A stretch of 64,000 bases of DNA from Microbacterium terricola. Its GTDB lineage: Bacteria > Actinomycetota > Actinomycetes > Actinomycetales > Microbacteriaceae. Under the pieces are notes generated by a model. The model saw only the letters and a list, made by a program, of their open reading frames with translations, was not told where the DNA came from and made no database searches. Shown in pieces: positions 60,502 through 64,000 of this stretch (positions within the stretch are counted from its first letter, which is position 1; each line of letters opens with the position of its first letter). Position numbers and translations under genes: made by a program. The stretch covers positions 124,001 to 188,000 of the forward strand of contig NZ_AP027141.1 in assembly GCF_027943945.1 (NCBI RefSeq). Direction: 5' to 3'.

Positions 60502-61481
60502 GTCGCTCCGAGCACGATCAGGCGCCCACGGTGGTGATCGGGGTGCCGACCTACCGGCGTCCGTCCGACCTGCGGCGGCTCCTCCATGCCCTCGGCCCGG
60601 TCATCGCACATGCGACGGATGCGGGCGCAGCCGCCCGCGTCGACGTGCTGGTCGTCGACAACGACCCCGACGCGTCCGCGCGCGCGGTCGTCGCCGAGGT
60701 CGATCCGACGTTCGCCTGGGTGCACGAGCCGGAGCCAGGGGTGGCCGCGGCCCGCAACAGGGTGCTCGCCGAGAGCGACGGTCGCGACGTGCTGGTCTTC
60801 ATCGACGACGACGAGTCGCCGGCCGCGGACTCGTGGCTGACGCGGCTGCTCGAGACGCGAGGGGCGTTCTCCGCGCACGTCGTCTCCGGTCCGGTCGTGA
60901 CGGTCGTGGACGGCGGCTTGGATCCCTGGATCGAGGCGGGGGGCTTCTTCGCGCGGCGCCACAGGGCGGACGTGCCCACCGGTTCGCCCATCGAGCGGGC
61001 CGCGACGAACAACCTCCTGCTCGACCTCGCGTTCGTCCGGGCCGCCGGCATCCGCTTCGACCCGCGGTTCGGCCGCACGGGCGGGGAGGACTCGCTGTTC
61101 ACCAGTCAGCTCCACCGCGCCGGAGCGCACATGGTGTGGTGCGCCGATGCGCTGGTCCGCGACCATCTGCCCGCCGCGCGCCAGACCAGGGCGCACGCGC
61201 TCGCGCGCATGCGCGGCATGGCGGCGGCCGGCGTCCGCGTCGGGATCGTGATGGCCCCCACGCGTGCGCGGCGGGCGGCCTTCCGTGCGCGAGCGACTCT
61301 GGCCGGCACCGCGCGGATCGGCGCCGGTGCCGCGCGCACCGCGGCCGGCGCGGTCGTGCGATCGGTGCGCCTCGACGCGACCGGTCGCCGCGACATCATG
61401 CGCGGCATCGGGGGCCTCGAGGGCGCGGCCGGCCACGTGCGCATCCAGTACGGCGACCTGCAGGAAGGACCACCACGATGA
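60498..61481 (+). CDS. GT2-family glycosyltransferase
   Basis: The 327-residue enzyme shows TVVIGVPTYRRPSDLRRLLH, VLVVDNDPDASARAV and VLVFIDDDESPAADSWL, the DDD metal site in a GT-A fold. RTGGEDSLFTSQLHRAGAHM holds the acceptor-side Asp. The C-terminal 90 residues are Ala/Arg-rich and basic, so the protein may sit on the membrane surface. It overlaps the genes on both sides (ATGA), which indicates translational coupling with the preceding GT2 and the CDP-alcohol transferase. Confidence 0.9.
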   Translation: MSRSEHDQAPTVVIGVPTYRRPSDLRRLLHALGPVIAHATDAGAAARVDVLVVDNDPDASARAVVAEVDPTFAWVHEPEPGVAAARNRVLAESDGRDVLVFIDDDESPAADSWLTRLLETRGAFSAHVVSGPVVTVVDGGLDPWIEAGGFFARRHRADVPTGSPIERAATNNLLLDLAFVRAAGIRFDPRFGRTGGEDSLFTSQLHRAGAHMVWCADALVRDHLPAARQTRAHALARMRGMAAAGVRVGIVMAPTRARRAAFRARATLAGTARIGAGAARTAAGAVVRSVRLDATGRRDIMRGIGGLEGAAGHVRIQYGDLQEGPPR

Positions 61482-62218
61482 CGTCCGTCGATTCAGCACG
61501 GCCCTCGCTCGCCGAGACCCTCACCCGCCTGCGGGCTGCCCAGAAGGGGCATGCCCGTGGCGCGCCCGCGTACTCGGTGTACGTCAACCGTCGCATCGGC
61601 CGCGTGCTGGCCGCCGTCGCCTACCGGTTCGGTCTGACACCGAACCAGGTGACGCTCGTCAGCGCGGCGCACACGTTCGCCGGGATCGCCCTGATCGCCA
61701 CCGTGCCGCCGAGCTGGTGGTCGGGAATCGTGATCGCCGCCCTGCTCGTGCTGGGCTACGCGTGGGATTCCGCGGACGGGCAGGTCGCCCGGCTCCGCGG
61801 CGGGGGCTCCGTGGCCGGCGAATGGCTCGACCACTTCGTCGATGCCATCAAGATCGCCGCCCTCCATCTCGCGGTGCTGATCGGGCTGTACCGCTTCGCG
61901 GGCGACGTCGACGAGCTCTGGCTGCTCGTCCCGATCGGCTATTCGATCGTCGCGACGGTGACGTTCTTCGGGATGATCCTCAACGACCTTCTGAAGGGCG
62001 CGCGCGGTGTCGCGTCGACCCATGCGCGCGGGGGCGGGACGCTCGGGCGCTCCCTGATGCTGCTGCCGACCGACTTCGGGGTGCTGTGCCTGGCGTTCCT
62101 GCTGTGGGGCGCGTCACCCCTCTTCCTCGTCGTCTACTCGGTCCTGTTCGCCGCAAACGCTCTCTTCCTGTGCGCGGCGTCGGTCAAGTGGTTCCGAGAG
62201 ATGCGTCGTGTCGGCTGA
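61478..62218 (+). CDS. CDP-alcohol phosphotransferase, membrane protein
   Basis: The 246-residue protein carries the family signature Dx2DGx2ARx8Gx3Dx3D, beginning at DSADGQVARLRGGG near residue 96, and has about five membrane helices. It transfers a phospho-alcohol group from a CDP-alcohol to an acceptor lipid or glycan. The linked TagD-like nucleotidyltransferase may make its donor. The acceptor cannot be read. The ATG overlaps the preceding stop, and the next GT starts inside its last codons. Confidence 0.9.
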   Translation: MTSVDSARPSLAETLTRLRAAQKGHARGAPAYSVYVNRRIGRVLAAVAYRFGLTPNQVTLVSAAHTFAGIALIATVPPSWWSGIVIAALLVLGYAWDSADGQVARLRGGGSVAGEWLDHFVDAIKIAALHLAVLIGLYRFAGDVDELWLLVPIGYSIVATVTFFGMILNDLLKGARGVASTHARGGGTLGRSLMLLPTDFGVLCLAFLLWGASPLFLVVYSVLFAANALFLCAASVKWFREMRRVG

Positions 62219-63170
62219 CGCCGGCCGCGAGAGGGGCCCCTGGGCGGTCGTCGTCGTCAACTACGGCTCCAGCGCGCTGCTCGCCGTGAACCTCACCGGA
62301 ACCGCAGCCGACGCCGGACCCGACATCGTCGTGGTCGTCGACAACCCCACCACGGAGGCCGAACGCGACAGTGTGCGTGCCCTGGCCGGTCGCGAGCACT
62401 GGACGGTCGTCGAGCCCGACACCAATACCGGATTCGGCGGCGGGGTCAACCGCGGGGTCGAGGCCGCGCTCGCGCAGGGCGCCACCGCGTGCCTGGTGCT
62501 CAACCCCGACGCCCGCATCGGCGCGGATGCGGTGCGCAGGCTCCGCGCGGCAGCCGACGCCGACCCGCTGGCGCTGTGCGCTCCGCGCATCCGGACGCCG
62601 TCAGGGCAGATCTGGTTCGCCGGCTCCGACCTCTACCTCGAGGACGGCCGCACGCGCGGATGGGGCAAACGGCCGCAGCATCCGGGCGAAGCCGCGTGGG
62701 AGTGGCTGACCGGCGCCTGCCTGTGGATCACCGCCGAGCTGTGGCGGGCCACCGGGGGCTTCGACGAGGAGTACTTCCTGTACTGGGAGGACGTCGACTT
62801 CTCGCGACGCGTCGTCCACGCCGGCGGCCGGCTCGTGATGGTGGACGAGGCCCTCGCCGTGCACGACGAGGGCGCCACGCACCGCACCCGCGGGCAGAGC
62901 GGCCGCAGCAAGTCGGAGACCTATTACTACTTCAACATCCGGAATCGGATGCTGTTCGCCACCCGCCACCTCGATGCCGACGGCGTCCGCCGCTGGCGCG
63001 CGGGCGTGACAGCATCCGCTCGCGAGATCATCCTGCGCGGAGGCCGTGCCCAGCTGCTCACCTCGCTGGCGCCGTGGCGGGCGTTCGTCCGGGGAACCCG
63101 CGATGCGCGCCGCATCGCGGACGGAAGCGGATCGACGAAGGACGGGGTCGATGCGGCGGTGAGCCGTTAG
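62208..63170 (+). CDS. GT2-family glycosyltransferase (rhamnosyltransferase-like)
   Basis: The 320-residue enzyme has WAVVVVNYGSSALL, DTNTGFGGGVNRGVEAAL, CLVLNPDARIGAD (the metal region of this type) and TGGFDEEYFLYWEDVDFSRR, the acceptor motif EDVD. The layout is that of WbbL/rhamnosyltransferase-type GT2 enzymes that build cell-wall glycans. The start GTG 62208 lies 11 nt inside the preceding gene. Its TAG stop forms the beginning of a TAGGAT box used by the next gene. Confidence 0.9.
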   Translation: MSADAGRERGPWAVVVVNYGSSALLAVNLTGTAADAGPDIVVVVDNPTTEAERDSVRALAGREHWTVVEPDTNTGFGGGVNRGVEAALAQGATACLVLNPDARIGADAVRRLRAAADADPLALCAPRIRTPSGQIWFAGSDLYLEDGRTRGWGKRPQHPGEAAWEWLTGACLWITAELWRATGGFDEEYFLYWEDVDFSRRVVHAGGRLVMVDEALAVHDEGATHRTRGQSGRSKSETYYYFNIRNRMLFATRHLDADGVRRWRAGVTASAREIILRGGRAQLLTSLAPWRAFVRGTRDARRIADGSGSTKDGVDAAVSR

Positions 63171-63173
63171 GAT
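63168..63173 (+). promoter_or_regulatory. Possible -10 element (TAGGAT) of the last gene
   Basis: TAGGAT overlaps the preceding stop codon, 39 nt before ATG 63213. A short leader with GGGGGA follows. Confidence 0.35.
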
Positions 63174-63212
63174 CTGTCCCACATCGCAGGGGCGTTCTTG
63201 GGGGACGAGCAC

Positions 63213-63938
63213 ATGACGAAGGACGACGAGGCTTTCGGCCGCGACAGGGACGACCTGGAGAAGGTGCTCAACGAGAATCCTCGACGCGTGCCGCGCTGGG
63301 CGATCATCGCCGGCGCGGCGGCGGTGGCCCTCGTCATCGGTGTCGGCATCGCGATCGGATTCGGTCGCGGCGAGGTGTCGGCCGCACCCACGGACAGCCC
63401 CAGCGGCAGCGCGTCGCCCTCCGCCGGAGACGCGGAGCCGAGCGCCTCGCCGACCGGGGCGAGCTCACCGAGCCCGTCGACCGGCACCGCGGAGCCCGAG
63501 CCGTCCGAGACTGCCGAGCCCGGTTCGCCCGATGCGCGGGAGACGCTGCCGCCGGCGGACCTGGACTCGCCGGTCCGCGTGGACGAGGGGCCGACGGTCG
63601 CCGTGAGCTCGATCGAGAGCGTCATGGGCGAGGCCGTGCTGCCCGGCGAGGTGAGCGGGCCGGCCGTCCGCGTCACCGTCGTCGTGCGCAACAGGACGGA
63701 CGAGCCCATCGATCTCACCACCGCGGTGGTGACCCTGTACCAGGGGGAGTCGGGGCTGCAGGCGAGCCCCGTCTCGAAGCCGGCGGGCCAGGCGTTCCCG
63801 TCCGAGGTGGCGCCGGGCAAGAGGGCGAAGGGCGTCTTCGTCTTCGAGCTGCCGGAGGACCAGCGCACCGATGTCCGGATCGAGGTCGACCTGTCCGTCT
63901 CCGATCCGCTGATCGCCTTCGAGGGCGACATCGAGTGA
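63213..63938 (+). CDS. Membrane-anchored secreted protein with Ser/Pro-rich stalk
   Basis: The 241-residue protein has a charged cytoplasmic start, one membrane helix (about 28-50: WAIIAGAAAVALVIGVGIAI) and a Ser/Pro/Thr/Glu-rich stalk of about 60 residues. The external beta-sandwich of about 110 residues (VRVTVVVRNRTDEPIDLTTA, GVFVFELPEDQRTDV) resembles DUF4352-like immunoglobulin-type domains. GGGGGA precedes ATG 63213. It follows the GT cluster in the same direction and may act on or sense the surface glycan. Confidence 0.75.
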   Translation: MTKDDEAFGRDRDDLEKVLNENPRRVPRWAIIAGAAAVALVIGVGIAIGFGRGEVSAAPTDSPSGSASPSAGDAEPSASPTGASSPSPSTGTAEPEPSETAEPGSPDARETLPPADLDSPVRVDEGPTVAVSSIESVMGEAVLPGEVSGPAVRVTVVVRNRTDEPIDLTTAVVTLYQGESGLQASPVSKPAGQAFPSEVAPGKRAKGVFVFELPEDQRTDVRIEVDLSVSDPLIAFEGDIE

Positions 63939-64000
63939 GCGCCGCGGCGCCCATTTCCGAAAAGTAGTCGCGCGCGTCGTCCGTCATGCCGTAGCATGTG

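Overview
The window is a high-GC (about 70%), densely packed actinobacterial chromosome segment. Gene content and style point to Microbacterium or a close Microbacteriaceae relative. Supporting signs are purM-purF beside a DUF3073 gene, a paired FluC, a PadR/DUF4097 module, frequent GTG starts, start-stop overlaps of the ATGA/GTGA type, and many leaderless promoters. No rRNA, tRNA, CRISPR array, insertion sequence or prophage was seen. Genus assignment is an inference from gene content, not from a marker gene.

Layout. 1-5.4 kb: a partial KstD-like flavoprotein, a small membrane protein, and purine synthesis (purM, purF). 5.4-9.5 kb: envelope and stress genes (PGPGW membrane protein, DUF3073, universal stress protein), an autoregulated DUF4097-PadR operon and a MerR/TipA-type regulator. 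One palindromic operator family links the PGPGW gene and the DUF4097-padR operon. 9.6-16.4 kb: a Rho_N-like protein, topoisomerase IB, a FluC pair, a large RND-type exporter with a long acidic tail, and a lipoprotein. 16.5-24.7 kb: a DEAD-box helicase with an Arg/Asp-rich disordered N-terminus, a glycosyltransferase, a radical SAM protein interrupted by a 345-residue intein with a LAGLIDADG endonuclease, a VanY-type peptidase and an acyl-CoA dehydrogenase. 24.9-29.8 kb: an ECF-type importer (S component, siderophore-interacting protein, EcfT, double EcfA, second S component) with a putative iron-regulator box.

29.8-41 kb: pirin, small GNAT, a GH3/NagZ-like protein, a DUF3516-type helicase, vapBC, recQ, a GH3 glycosidase and a GNAT-GH16 fusion. 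41.2-54.9 kb: acyl-CoA oxidase, tag, an LLM-flavin/FAD-oxidase fusion, a resolvase-like orphan domain, a Na+/H+ antiporter with mdh, a zinc metallopeptidase with proline iminopeptidase, an aldehyde dehydrogenase, an MFS symporter and a mycoredoxin. 55-63.9 kb: a surface-glycan locus with five glycosyltransferase genes (one a double GT, one fused to GtrA), a cytidylyltransferase, a CDP-alcohol phosphotransferase and an anchored secreted protein.

The least conventional signals are an octamer (CAGCATCC / GGATGCTG) that recurs about 22 times in all reading frames, a shared -10-to-start architecture at about 17 genes, the intein placed exactly at the third iron-sulfur cysteine of a radical SAM site, the PadR operator regulon, the iron-box ECF locus, and several gene fusions.
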